From JAKAWQ01 sp035509315 (GTDB taxonomy: Bacteria > Pseudomonadota > Alphaproteobacteria > Acetobacterales > Acetobacteraceae), in NCBI GenBank assembly GCA_035509315.1, contig DATJLS010000008.1, positions 1-64,000 of the forward strand: 64,000 nt of DNA. The letters run 5' to 3'. Below are positions 45,103 to 54,692 of the stretch, piece after piece. The notes under the pieces are model-generated. The model was given only the letters and a program-made list of their open reading frames with translations. It did not search any database and was not told the origin of the DNA. Within the stretch, counting starts at the first letter, position 1. Each line of letters begins with the position of its first letter. Both the position numbers and the translations under genes were made by a program.

Positions 45103-46512
45103 TCAGTGCCCGGATGAAGCCGCCGTGAAGTCGGGCGGTGCGACGCCTGCCGCCTCCAGTTCGGCCACCAGCGCAGCCTTCAGCCGCTCAAGCCCTTCAT
45201 CATCCTTGGCTTCGGCACGGGCCACAAGCACGGCCTGCGTGTTGGATGCCCGGAGCAACCACCACCCGTCCGGCGTCGTCACGCGCACGCCATCAATATC
45301 GGTCAAGGCAACGCCGTTTCTGCGAAGACGGCCGGCCACTTCGTCGATGATCGCGAACTTGCGCTCATCAGGACAAGGGAAGCGCAACTCGGGCGTGTTC
45401 ACAAGTTGTGGAAGCGCACGGCGCAGCGCCGAGAGAGGATCAGACTGACGGGCGAGCACGCCGAGAAACCGGACCGCAGCGTAGATCGCGTCATCGAATC
45501 CGTACCAGCGTTCGGCAAAGAAAAGATGCCCGGACATCTCGCCGGCAAGGGGGGCACCGGTTTCCGCCATCTTGGCCTTGATCAGGGAATGCCCCGTACG
45601 CCACATTAAAGGCTCGCCCCCCGCGCGGGCGATCTCATCAAAGAGGGCCTGGCTTGCTTTCACATCAGCAATGATAGTCGCGCCGGGATGACGGCTCAGC
45701 AAGTCGCGCGAAAGGAGCACCATGAGCTGATCGCCGAATAGGATCGCCCCCGTGTCATCGACGACGCCAAGGCGGTCGGCATCTCCATCCACCGCGATGC
45801 CGACATCTGCGCCGCGCGCACGAACCTCGGCGATAAGCTGCTCCAGGTTCTTCGGGACGGTCGGATCCGGGTGATGCGCGGGAAAACGCCCGTCGATCGT
45901 CCCATTGAGCAGCGCGTGCCTGCCGGGAAGCCGTTTGATCAGCATGGCAAGGACCTCGCCCGCCGCGCCGTTTCCGTTGTCCCACACGACGGAGAGTTCG
46001 CGGTTCCCGCCGTCCCATCCTTCGCGCAGGCGTGTGACATAGGCCTCCGCCATCGACACGGCGTGCTCGCTGCCCGTCTTTTCGGGGACGACATCGCCGG
46101 CTTCCGCCAAGCGCCCGAGATCACGAATTGCCTTTCCGTAGAATGGCTTGCCGCCGAGAATCATTTTGAACCCATTGTGATCCGGCGGGTTGTGGCTGCC
46201 GGTGACCATCACTGCGCCGTCCGTCGCCTCTGTGACGGATGCGTAATAGAGCATCGGCGTCGGGCCTCGCCCGACTCGAGCCACCGTGATTCCGCTCGCC
46301 TTGAGTCCCGCGACCAGTTCCGGTTCGAGGGATGGCGATGAAAGACGTCCATCATATCCAACCGCGACGGATCGGCCCCCCTCACGCGCGATGACGCTGC
46401 CAAAACAGCGGCCGACCGCAAAAGCATCCGAAGGCCCGAGCGTTTCGCCGATAATGCCGCGAATGTCGTACTCGCGCAGCACGGACGGGTGGAAATGGTG
46501 CGAGAAAGTCAT
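45103..46512 (-). CDS. Phosphomannomutase / phosphoglucomutase
   Basis: A 469-residue alpha-D-phosphohexomutase. REYDIRGIIGETLG opens, VMVTGSHNPPDHNGFKM carries the phosphoserine (S106), GIAVDGDADRLGVVDD is the metal loop, GEMSGHLFFAERW is the sugar loop and LLRASNTQAVLVARAEA is the phosphate loop. It interconverts mannose or glucose 1- and 6-phosphates. With galU it supplies UDP-glucose, and with glgP and GH15 it connects to glycogen use. The manB/algC-type name is not decidable. Confidence 0.93.
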   Translation of the reverse strand: MTFSHHFHPSVLREYDIRGIIGETLGPSDAFAVGRCFGSVIAREGGRSVAVGYDGRLSSPSLEPELVAGLKASGITVARVGRGPTPMLYYASVTEATDGAVMVTGSHNPPDHNGFKMILGGKPFYGKAIRDLGRLAEAGDVVPEKTGSEHAVSMAEAYVTRLREGWDGGNRELSVVWDNGNGAAGEVLAMLIKRLPGRHALLNGTIDGRFPAHHPDPTVPKNLEQLIAEVRARGADVGIAVDGDADRLGVVDDTGAILFGDQLMVLLSRDLLSRHPGATIIADVKASQALFDEIARAGGEPLMWRTGHSLIKAKMAETGAPLAGEMSGHLFFAERWYGFDDAIYAAVRFLGVLARQSDPLSALRRALPQLVNTPELRFPCPDERKFAIIDEVAGRLRRNGVALTDIDGVRVTTPDGWWLLRASNTQAVLVARAEAKDDEGLERLKAALVAELEAAGVAPPDFTAASSGH

Positions 46513-46550
46513 ATCGACTCCAGATCAGCAGTTGCAATATCGCATCATCT

Positions 46551-47456
46551 TCAGGACTTGAGATAGTGCGGAAGGAAGGAGCGTACCTTCGGTCCAAGAT
46601 CCGGCCGCTTGAGGGCGAAAGCGATCTGCGCTTCGAGAAAGCCCGCCTTGTCGCCGCAGTCGAACCGGCGCCCTTCGAAACGTAGCCCATGGAAGGGGGT
46701 TTCGCCGATCATTCGCGCCATCGCGTCCGTGAGCTGGACTTCCCCGCCCGCACCACGCTCGAGGTGCGCGAGGTGCTGCAGCACCGAGGGGAGCAGAACA
46801 TAACGCCCGATAATCGAGAGCGTTGACGGCGCCTTCGCCGGTTCCGGCTTCTCGACCATCCCTTTCACCTCCACAAGTCGGCCATCATCCTTGCCAATGG
46901 ACAGCACTCCATAGCGATGGGTCTGCTCGCGTGGCACGTCCTCCACGGCGACGACGTTCCCCCCTGTCTCGTAATAGGCGTCAGCAAGCTGTTTGAGGCA
47001 GGGTGTCTGCGACAGCACGAGATCATCCGGGAGGAGAATCGCAAAAGGATCATCACCGATGAAGGCTCGGGCGCACCAGATGGCATGCCCGAGGCCGAGC
47101 GGCACCTGCTGACGTACTGTCACCATCGTTCCCGGGGCGGTCGAGCTGTCGCGCAAGGATTCCAGCGCGTCACGTTTGCCGCGCTCGCGTAGAGTCGTCT
47201 CAAGTTCATACGCGACGTCGAAATATTCGACCAATTCGGTCTTACCACGACCCGTGATCATGCAAAAAAGTTCGATGCCGGCGGCGCGTGCCTCGTCCAC
47301 GGAGTACTGGATGAGCGGCCGATCGACGACGGGGAGCATCTCTTTGGCCATTGCCTTGGTCGCCGGCAAGAAGCGGGTTCCGAGCCCGGCAACTGGAAGC
47401 ACGGCTTTGCGCAAAGGCTTGATCACGATCAAAGTCTCCGAATTCTCAAGGGACAA
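46551..47456 (-). CDS. galU: UTP-glucose-1-phosphate uridylyltransferase
   Basis: A 301-residue nucleotidyltransferase. KAVLPVAGLGTRFLPATKAM, KEMLPVVDRPLIQYSVDEA, GLGHAIWCARAFIGDDPFAI and GMVEKPEPAKAPSTLSIIGR are diagnostic. It makes UDP-glucose for polysaccharides. It is followed after 38 bp by the mutase gene. The few residues before PLRKAVLPVAG make the start slightly uncertain. Confidence 0.96.
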   Translation of the reverse strand: MSLENSETLIVIKPLRKAVLPVAGLGTRFLPATKAMAKEMLPVVDRPLIQYSVDEARAAGIELFCMITGRGKTELVEYFDVAYELETTLRERGKRDALESLRDSSTAPGTMVTVRQQVPLGLGHAIWCARAFIGDDPFAILLPDDLVLSQTPCLKQLADAYYETGGNVVAVEDVPREQTHRYGVLSIGKDDGRLVEVKGMVEKPEPAKAPSTLSIIGRYVLLPSVLQHLAHLERGAGGEVQLTDAMARMIGETPFHGLRFEGRRFDCGDKAGFLEAQIAFALKRPDLGPKVRSFLPHYLKS

Positions 47457-47878
47457 GGGTCAAGACGGCTGGCAAGGCTTCCGGATTCGTGCCACGGGCC
47501 GCCCGTCGCTCGCAAGCGCCCTCTCCAGGACGGCAAGAGTGCGTAGCCCAAAACCAGACCCTGCTGCATGTCTGGGTCCTGATTTATTGGGAAGAACGCT
47601 TGTGCCCTATTCCAGCCAAAATGTGCGGTGGCTTGTCCTGCCGCCGGTCCTGCTGGGGCGGGATGAGATCGATAGCACTCACCGATCCCGCTCTCGGCCT
47701 GTCCGCCGGCCTGCGGCGTCGTAAATTTCGGCCACTATCATTGGGGGTCTGTCTTTGTGACCAATTTCGCAGCTTTGCATAAATAAAGAAAAGAATCCTT
47801 CGTCCAAGGCGGCATCGGCTGGGCAGCCCGCCGGCATCGCCCTGCGATAGCCGCGCTTCCTGGACGGTCTTGTCGGCC
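47457..47878. other. Intergenic region upstream of galU and downstream of the RND pump
   Basis: A gap of about 420 bp. It should hold the galU promoter. A repeat hairpin lies at 47658-47694 and a small CCAGAC/GTCTGG stem at about 47550-47571. Otherwise I see no gene. Confidence 0.4.
47658..47694. repeat. Single-hairpin copy of the dispersed palindromic repeat
   Basis: GCGGGATGAGATCG and CACCGATCCCGCTCT form a hairpin. Read on the minus strand it is AGAGCGGGATCGGTGAG then ATCCCGC, matching the family core. It lacks the ATTTGTTTT second half. It might act as terminator of the pump operon. Confidence 0.6.
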
Positions 47879-50800
47879 TCAATTTCGAGAGATTGCCTTG
47901 CGGCGCAGCTTCGCCTTTTCCCGCAATGTCTGGAAAGTCACATAAAGCATCGGGATGAGGAAAATCCCGATCAGGCTCGCGGTCAGCATCCCCGCGAACA
48001 CAGCCGTGCCGACATCCCGCCGGCTGATGGCCGCCGCGCCCTGAGCGGTGACCAGCGGCACGAGCCCGACGCAGAAGGCGAGCGATGTCATCATCACGGC
48101 GCGAAACCGGATTCGCGCACCGAGCACTGCAGCCTCCCGAACCGGTGTTCCGGTTTCCCGCTGCTTCTTCGCGAACTCGACGATCAGGATGCCATTCTTC
48201 GCCGCCACGGCAATCAGCACGACGAGTCCGATCTGGGCGTAAAGGTTCAACGTCAATCCCGCCGCCATCACCCCGAGATAGGCACCGAAGACACCAACCG
48301 TGACCGAAAGCAACACCGCGACAGGGATCACCCAGCTCTCATAAAGGGCAACGAGGAAGAGATAGGCGAAGAGGACGGAAAGACCGAGAATGACACCTGT
48401 ATTGCCGCTCGCGGCCTTCTCCTGAAACGAGGTGCCCGTCCAGCTATACCCGTAGCCGGAGGGCAGCGTCTTCGCGGAAATCTCCTCCATCGCCGCCAGC
48501 GCCTGGCTGGAAGCGGCGCCGGGCGCGGGCGAACCGTTGATGGGAACGGCCTCCGTATCGTTGTAACGGGTGATGTAAGCCGGCCCGAGCACGATGTGCG
48601 CCGTCGCGAGAGAACGCAGCGGCACCATCGCCCCGGTGTTGGAGCGGACATAGATCTTCCAGATCGCGCTGATATCGTTGCGGTCCTGCGGCAGGCCCTG
48701 GATATTGACCTGCCAGACTCTGCCGAAAAGATTGAAGTCGTTGACATAATAACCGCCGAGCGTGGCTTGCAGCGAGGTGAAGATGTCGCTGATCGAAACG
48801 CCGAGTGCCTGAGCCTTCGTGCGGTCGATATCGAGATAGACGGCAGGCGTGCTTGCCGAGAATGTCGTGAAGACGCGCGCGAGATTCGGATTCTGGTTCG
48901 CGGCCACGATCAGGGCGTTGGCCACGCTCGTCATGTCGGACGTGCTCGCGCCCTCGAGATTCTGGAGCATGTACTGGAACCCGCCGTTGGTCGAAAGTCC
49001 GATGATCGGCGGCAGATTGAAGGGGATGACGGTCGCCGCAAGAATTTGCTGCCCGAGGCCGAACACCTCACCGATCACGGTATCGACGCCATTGCGCACA
49101 CCCGGACGTTCCGAGAACGGCTTCAATCTCGCAACGAGGAAGGCCGCGTTGGATTCGGAAATCCCGTCGAGCAGCGAGTACCCCACGATGGCGATCACAT
49201 CCTCTACCTGCGGCAAGGCCTTGATCTTGGGAAAGAGCTGATCGACTGCAGCCTGCGTGCGTGCGAGCGAGGCTCCCTGCGGAAGCTGCATCTGGATGAA
49301 GAAGGCGCCCTGATCCTCATCCGGCAGGAACCCCCCCGGCACCCGCGAGGAAAGCACGTAGACGCCGGCGCCGAAAAGACAAATGGCGAGCAGGGAAAGC
49401 ACGGACACCCGCACCAGCCGCGTGACCGCGGCGGCATAGCCTCGTCGCGCGGCATCGATCGCGCGCAGTACCGGCGCCATGAAGCCGCGGCGGCGGTCGG
49501 CCGGTCTCAAGAAGATGGCGCAGAGCGCCGGAGAAAGAATGAGTGCGTTGCTCGCCGAGATCAGCATGGCGATGCTGACGGTCACGGCGAACTGGCTGAA
49601 CAGCAGGCCGGAAAGGCCGGGGATGAACGCGACAGGCACGAAGACCGAGAGCAGAACCAGCGAGATCGCGATGATCGGGGCCGTGATCTGCTCCATCGCC
49701 TTCTTGGTCGCGGCCGCCGGCGAAAGCTCCGGCTCCTCCTCCATGACCCGTTCGACATTCTCGACGACGACGATTGCGTCATCGACGACGATGCCGACCG
49801 CGACCACGAGCGCCAGAAGATTGATGGTGTTGGCGGACTGACCCAGCGCCAGCAGTGCCGCGAAGGTGCCGATCAGGCTCACCGGCACCACCACGGTCGG
49901 CACGATCACCGCGCGCAGATTGCCGAGGAAGAGGAACATCACCAGGACGACCAGCAGGAATGCCTCGCCGAGCGTGATCGCAACTTCCCGGATCGTGTCG
50001 GAGACGAAACTTGCGGAATTATAGACCGTCGCGACCTTGAGCCCCGGGGGAAAGCGCTGGCTGAGCTGCGCCAAAGCTTTCTGCAGGGCCGTCGAGGTTG
50101 CCACGGCGTTGGCGCCCGGCGTGAGAAAGATTCCCATCCCGACGCCCGGACTACCGTCGAACTCGTCCTGGGTGGTCAGCTGCTGGGCGCCCAGCTCCAC
50201 CTGGGCGACATCCCTGAGGCGCAGCACGGAACCGTCAGGGTTGGCGCGGATCACGATGTTGCCGAACTCGGCGGGTGTGGAGAGCCTCCCTTCGGTCTGG
50301 ACGGTCATCTGGTACTGCTGGTCCTTGCCGATCGGTCGGGCGCCGATGGTGCCCACCGGGGCCTGGACGTTCTGGGACTCGATCGCGTTGATGATATCCG
50401 AAGGGGTCAGGCTAAGCTCGGTCAGGCGGCTGGCGCTGAACCATATCCGCATCGAGTAATTCTGGGCCCCGAAGATGAAGGCCTGGCCAACCCCGGGAAC
50501 GCGCGCCAGCGTGTCCTGATCATTGATGGTGACATAGTTGCTGACCTGAAGGGGGGAGAGCTTCCCGCCCGGGCTGTAGAAGAAGATGAACGCAAGCACC
50601 GAGGAGCTCCGCTTGCGTACCGTCAGCCCCTCCTGCTGTACCTCCTGTGGAAGTTGCGATAGTGCCGATTGCACGGCGTTGTTGACATTGACCGTGTCGA
50701 TATTGGGATCGCTGCCCAGCCTGAAGCTGACGGTGAGATTGTATGTGCCGTCATTGCCGCTGGTGGATTGCATATAGAGTTCGTTCTCGACGCCGTTGAT

Positions 50801-51007
50801 CTGCTCCTCCAGCGGCTGCGCCACCGTCTGTTCGATCACTTCGGCGGAGGCGCCGGGATATGTCGTCGTGACCTGAACCTGGGGCGGCACGATGTTCGGG
50901 AACTGCGCGACCGGAATGCGGACGAGCGCGAGGAGCCCGCCCAGCGTGATGATCAGTGCGATGACGACCGCGAAGCGCGGCCTGTCGATGAAAATTCCGG
51001 ATATCAT
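47879..51007 (-). CDS. RND multidrug efflux pump, inner-membrane transporter (AcrB/MexB-like)
   Basis: A 1042-residue HAE1 transporter with 12 expected membrane helices and two periplasmic loops. PRFAVVIALIITLGGLLAL is helix 1, GIVVDDAIVVVENV carries the proton-relay aspartates (409-410), and PGGFLPDEDQGAFFIQMQLP and QIGLVVLIAVAAKNGILIVEFA are typical. It works as a trimer with the adaptor encoded upstream, 10 bp apart, and an outer-membrane channel that is not in the window. Substrates cannot be inferred. Confidence 0.95.
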   Translation of the reverse strand: MISGIFIDRPRFAVVIALIITLGGLLALVRIPVAQFPNIVPPQVQVTTTYPGASAEVIEQTVAQPLEEQINGVENELYMQSTSGNDGTYNLTVSFRLGSDPNIDTVNVNNAVQSALSQLPQEVQQEGLTVRKRSSSVLAFIFFYSPGGKLSPLQVSNYVTINDQDTLARVPGVGQAFIFGAQNYSMRIWFSASRLTELSLTPSDIINAIESQNVQAPVGTIGARPIGKDQQYQMTVQTEGRLSTPAEFGNIVIRANPDGSVLRLRDVAQVELGAQQLTTQDEFDGSPGVGMGIFLTPGANAVATSTALQKALAQLSQRFPPGLKVATVYNSASFVSDTIREVAITLGEAFLLVVLVMFLFLGNLRAVIVPTVVVPVSLIGTFAALLALGQSANTINLLALVVAVGIVVDDAIVVVENVERVMEEEPELSPAAATKKAMEQITAPIIAISLVLLSVFVPVAFIPGLSGLLFSQFAVTVSIAMLISASNALILSPALCAIFLRPADRRRGFMAPVLRAIDAARRGYAAAVTRLVRVSVLSLLAICLFGAGVYVLSSRVPGGFLPDEDQGAFFIQMQLPQGASLARTQAAVDQLFPKIKALPQVEDVIAIVGYSLLDGISESNAAFLVARLKPFSERPGVRNGVDTVIGEVFGLGQQILAATVIPFNLPPIIGLSTNGGFQYMLQNLEGASTSDMTSVANALIVAANQNPNLARVFTTFSASTPAVYLDIDRTKAQALGVSISDIFTSLQATLGGYYVNDFNLFGRVWQVNIQGLPQDRNDISAIWKIYVRSNTGAMVPLRSLATAHIVLGPAYITRYNDTEAVPINGSPAPGAASSQALAAMEEISAKTLPSGYGYSWTGTSFQEKAASGNTGVILGLSVLFAYLFLVALYESWVIPVAVLLSVTVGVFGAYLGVMAAGLTLNLYAQIGLVVLIAVAAKNGILIVEFAKKQRETGTPVREAAVLGARIRFRAVMMTSLAFCVGLVPLVTAQGAAAISRRDVGTAVFAGMLTASLIGIFLIPMLYVTFQTLREKAKLRRKAISRN

Positions 51008-51017
51008 GCCGTCAGGA

Positions 51018-52181
51018 TTAGTCCTGCGTCGTCGGCGCGCTTGGGGCCGGGAGCTCCTGCGCGTTCACTTTCAGCCCGGGACGGACGCGCTGGATGCCCT
51101 CGGTAATGACACGCTCTCCGGCCGAAAGACCGCTCGCGATCACGGCAGTCGCGGGTGTGGTCTGGCCGAGGGTCACGGGGCGCCGCTCGACCGTCGATTT
51201 TGCGTCAACGACCAGGACATAGGTGCCAAGCTGGTCGTCCAGCACGGCCTGGCGTGGCACCACCACGGCCTGTTCCGGCTTCAGGCCTCGCAGAATCACG
51301 GTCACAAACTCCCCGTCCGTCAATTCGCGGTTGCTCACCCCCCGGGCCACGTGGCCTGCCACCGCCGGATTGGCGATCGTCCCGCGCACCAGGATCGTAT
51401 CGGTGCTGCTCGAGACGGCATTGCTCATGAACTCGACCTTGCCCGTGTAAGGGTAGGGCTTGCCGTCGGGCAGGACGATATGGATGGCGAGCGCGGCAAG
51501 GCCGCCCTCGGGGCGATAACGGTCATTCAGCCGGAGAGCGTCGACGACGGGCAACTCGAAAGCCACATACATCGGGTCCTGGCTTACGATCGTTGCGAGC
51601 GTCCCAGAGGACGGCCCGACAACATTGCCGACAGAGATGTTGGTGATGCCGATGCGGCCCGCGATCGGGGCCCGGATCTCCGTATAGCCCAGATTGATGT
51701 TCGCGGTTTCCAGCAGCGCCCGCGCCGAGGCAAGCTGGGCGGCATCGGAGAGCTGAATCGCGCGATCGTTATCGACAGTCGATTGCTGGCCCGCGGGGGT
51801 ATGCAGAAGCTGCATCGCGCGGTTGAGGTTCGTGATGGCGTTGGAGAGTTGCGCCTCGGCCTGCGCCACCTCTGCCTGGCGCTGCGCCACTGCCGCCCGA
51901 TAGGGCGGCTGCTCGATCACATAGAGAAGCTCTCCATCGGCAACGTCGCTCCCTTGCTGGAACAGCCGGCGCTCCAGAAAGCCGGTCACGCGCGCGACCA
52001 GATGCACGATCCTCTCCGCGAGAATTCGCCCGACATACTGATTCGTTTCGTATATCGGCTCGATCTTGGCCGTGACGACACCGACGCTCGGCGGCGCCGC
52101 CGTTGGGGCCTGGGCAACGGCGGGGAATGGGACGCAAAGGAGCACGGCTGCAACCAGGCCGATGGCCCGACGCAGAATCAT
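51018..52181 (-). CDS. RND efflux periplasmic adaptor (AcrA/MexA-like)
   Basis: A 387-residue membrane fusion protein. A cleavable signal (ILRRAIGLVAAVLLCVPFPAVAQA) has no lipobox cysteine at the cleavage site, so it is a soluble periplasmic adaptor rather than a lipoprotein. YVGRILAERIVHLVARVTGF, coiled-coil helices (AAVAQRQAEVAQAEAQLSNA) and LGYTEIRAPIAGRIG are standard. It is first in the unit with the pump gene. No TetR-type regulator is adjacent. Confidence 0.93.
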   Translation of the reverse strand: MILRRAIGLVAAVLLCVPFPAVAQAPTAAPPSVGVVTAKIEPIYETNQYVGRILAERIVHLVARVTGFLERRLFQQGSDVADGELLYVIEQPPYRAAVAQRQAEVAQAEAQLSNAITNLNRAMQLLHTPAGQQSTVDNDRAIQLSDAAQLASARALLETANINLGYTEIRAPIAGRIGITNISVGNVVGPSSGTLATIVSQDPMYVAFELPVVDALRLNDRYRPEGGLAALAIHIVLPDGKPYPYTGKVEFMSNAVSSSTDTILVRGTIANPAVAGHVARGVSNRELTDGEFVTVILRGLKPEQAVVVPRQAVLDDQLGTYVLVVDAKSTVERRPVTLGQTTPATAVIASGLSAGERVITEGIQRVRPGLKVNAQELPAPSAPTTQD

Positions 52182-52535
52182 GGATCGTTCTTCCCCCGGA
52201 CCACCTTCACCCGAAATCGCGGTCGTGGTCGCACCGCGCGGATGAAGCGCCTATTCAGTTAGTTAAGGGCCGGGCGTGGCAGAGGTCAATCGTCGCAAGG
52301 AACATTGTGGCCCGCTCTTGCCTCGAACCTGTCCGCGTCGCAGGGTGCGGGGATGGTTCGGCTCGGCCGGCCATTCCTATACGGCTCCTCTCAGGAGGCT
52401 CCGCTTCGCGCTCATTGGCTGTTCGATCCTGTAAACCTGCTTGTAAACATCCTCGTCCGCTTCACTTTATGGATTGAGACAGAGCAGAGAGCCCAATGAT
52501 CTCGTCCGTGCCCCCGCCCTGGAAGGTTCCCTGAG
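52182..52535. other. Divergent promoter region
   Basis: A 354-bp gap between the efflux adaptor (leftward) and the lyase gene (rightward), which should carry both promoters. A GGAAGG ribosome-binding site at 52521-52526 precedes the lyase ATG. I see no other gene or clear operator. Confidence 0.4.
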
Positions 52536-53471
52536 ATGAGCTCCCGAGACTCCCAAAAGAGGGTGACTGTCTGCGAGGTTGGCCCACGGGACGGCCTGCA
52601 GATGGCCAAGAGCATCATGCCGACCCAGATGAAATCGCGCTGGATCGCGGCGATCGCGGCCACTGGCGTGCCCGAGATCGAGGTCGGAAGCTTCGTTCCC
52701 GAGAAACTCGTGCCGCAAATGGCCGACACGGACGCGATTGTTCGGCATGCCGTGACAATTCCCGGCCTCACCGTTGTTGCTTTGGCACCGAACCTGCGTG
52801 GAGCGCAGAATGCCCATGCGGCGGGCGCGCACCGCATCAGCATTCCGGTCTCGGTGAGCGAGGGTCATAGCCGCGCCAATCTCAACCGCTCGCCTTCCGA
52901 GCAGGTTGCGGAGGCGGCGCGCATCGTCGCGTGGGTGCGAAGCCAGTCACGGAAAATGGAGGTTGAGGCTGCCTGCTCCACGGCTTTCGGCTGCTCGATC
53001 GACGGGGTCGTGCCGGTCCGCAATGTCGTCGCGGTTGCCACAAGCCTCGCCGAGGCGGGTGTCGATTCGGTCGCGTTGGCCGACACGGTCGGCTACGCGC
53101 ATCCTGCGCAGATCCACGAGACGATTCGTGCCGTGCGCGCCACGATCGGCGAGAGGCTCGAGGGGCTCCATTTGCACGATACGATGGGCCTCGGTCTTGC
53201 CAATGCGCTGGCCGGCCTCGAGGAGGGCATCCGGAATTTCGACGCGGCACTGGCCGGCCTCGGCGGCTGTCCCTTTGCCCCGGGTGCCTCAGGCAACATC
53301 GTGACCGAGGATCTCGTCTTCATGCTGGAGAGCATGGGCTTTGCCACCGGGATCGATCTCGCCGCGCTCATCGCCGCGCGCGATCTTCTGCACAAAGGGC
53401 TGCCGGGCGAGCCGCTGCACGGCCAGGTGCCGAAGGCGGGCATCCCGAAGACCTTTCGCGCCGCCGCCTAG
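52536..53471 (+). CDS. Hydroxymethylglutaryl-CoA lyase family protein
   Basis: A 311-residue HMGL-like TIM barrel. VTVCEVGPRDGLQMAK carries the Arg-Asp metal/CoA motif, TGVPEIEVGSFVPEKLVPQM is conserved, GLHLHDTMGLGLANALAG has the two metal histidines, and GLGGCPFAPGASGNIVTEDLV carries the flexible-loop cysteine. It cleaves 3-hydroxy-3-methylglutaryl-CoA or a related 3-hydroxyacyl-CoA such as citramalyl-CoA. The adjacent class III CoA-transferase likely activates its acid substrate. Confidence 0.9.
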   Translation: MSSRDSQKRVTVCEVGPRDGLQMAKSIMPTQMKSRWIAAIAATGVPEIEVGSFVPEKLVPQMADTDAIVRHAVTIPGLTVVALAPNLRGAQNAHAAGAHRISIPVSVSEGHSRANLNRSPSEQVAEAARIVAWVRSQSRKMEVEAACSTAFGCSIDGVVPVRNVVAVATSLAEAGVDSVALADTVGYAHPAQIHETIRAVRATIGERLEGLHLHDTMGLGLANALAGLEEGIRNFDAALAGLGGCPFAPGASGNIVTEDLVFMLESMGFATGIDLAALIAARDLLHKGLPGEPLHGQVPKAGIPKTFRAAA

Positions 53472-53479
53472 CTCACGCC

Positions 53480-54658
53480 ATGCCGCCCGCTCCTCTTGCC
53501 GGCCTCAAGGTCGTTGAGTTCGTCCACATGGTGATGGGGCCGACAGCCGGTCTCGTCCTCGCCGATCTTGGTGCGGATGTGATCAAGGTCGAGCCGCGGC
53601 CGGACGGCGACAATACCCGTCGCCTCACCGGCGCCGGTGCGGGGTTCTTCGTCATGTTCAACCGCAACAAGCGGAGCCTCGCGGTCGATCTCAAGCGGCC
53701 CGAAGGCATGCGCCTCGTGCGGAAGCTCCTCGACGGAGCCGATATCCTGATCGAGAATTTCCGGCCGGGCGCGATGGACAAGCTCGGCCTCGATTACGCT
53801 GCGCTGGCAGCCACCAATCCGCGCCTGATCTATTGCTCCTGCAAAGGGTTTCTTCCGGGGCCTTACGAACATCGCACGGCGCTCGACGAAGTGGTGCAAA
53901 TGATGGGCGGGCTTGCCTACATGACCGGCCTGCCCGATCGGCCGCTGCGGGCTGGCACCTCCGTCAATGACATCATGGGCGGCATGTTCGGCGTCATCGC
54001 CATTCTTGCCGCCTTGCATGAGCGCCAGGCAACCGGGCGTGGCCGGTACGTGCAATCCGCGCTGTTCGAGAATACTGTCCTGCTGATGGGTCAGCACATG
54101 GCCCAGATCGCCGTCACCGGCAAGGCGCCCGCGCCGATGAGCCAGCGCGCCCCGACCTGGCCGGTATACGACATCTTCGACACCGCCGATAATGGGCAGA
54201 TCTTCATCGGTGCCGTCACCGACGGTCAGTGGCAGGTTCTGTGCAAGGCCTTTTCTCTGGATGATCTTGCGGTCGACCCTACCCTTGCCACACAGGCCGA
54301 ACGGGTGGCGCAACGCGCCCGCACGATCCCGCGCATCGCCGAGGTATTTCGCCGCTTCACGCGTGCCGAACTGATGTGCCGATGCGAGGAACGGGGCCTT
54401 CCCTTCGCACCGATCGGCAAGCCGATTGACCTTTTCGATGACCCTCATCTCAATGCCTCGGGCGGTCTCTTGCGCACGCGGCTGCCGGATGGGACGGAGG
54501 CCAAATTGCCGGCTCTGCCGATCGCGATCGACGGCGCGCCTTGCCCCCTCAGACGCGAGCCTCCAACCCCGGGCGAGCACGACACGGAAATCGCTCACGA
54601 ATTGGGCTATGACGACGCGGAGATTTGCGCCTTGCGCTCCTCGGGCGTCATCGTCTGA
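53480..54658 (+). CDS. CaiB/BaiF class III CoA-transferase
   Basis: A 392-residue CoA-transferase. LKVVEFVHMVMGPTAGLVLA, LGADVIKVEPRPDGDNTRRL, SLAVDLKRPEGMRLVRKLL and IENFRPGAMDKLGLDYAAL are typical. The catalytic aspartate is probably D164 in GTSVNDIMGGMFG. It begins 8 bp after the lyase stop, so both are one unit, perhaps for catabolism of a branched dicarboxylic acid. Donor and acceptor acids are unknown. Confidence 0.93.
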   Translation: MPPAPLAGLKVVEFVHMVMGPTAGLVLADLGADVIKVEPRPDGDNTRRLTGAGAGFFVMFNRNKRSLAVDLKRPEGMRLVRKLLDGADILIENFRPGAMDKLGLDYAALAATNPRLIYCSCKGFLPGPYEHRTALDEVVQMMGGLAYMTGLPDRPLRAGTSVNDIMGGMFGVIAILAALHERQATGRGRYVQSALFENTVLLMGQHMAQIAVTGKAPAPMSQRAPTWPVYDIFDTADNGQIFIGAVTDGQWQVLCKAFSLDDLAVDPTLATQAERVAQRARTIPRIAEVFRRFTRAELMCRCEERGLPFAPIGKPIDLFDDPHLNASGGLLRTRLPDGTEAKLPALPIAIDGAPCPLRREPPTPGEHDTEIAHELGYDDAEICALRSSGVIV

Positions 54659-54692
54659 AAAATACCTTCCCCCCGCGGCAGGCAAGTCGGCA

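Noticed and set aside
47870..50662. A long rightward open frame of 930 codons opposite the RND pump
   Set aside because: It is antisense to a well-conserved efflux gene, is His/Arg/Asp-rich and has no recognisable domain. High GC content produces such shadow frames.
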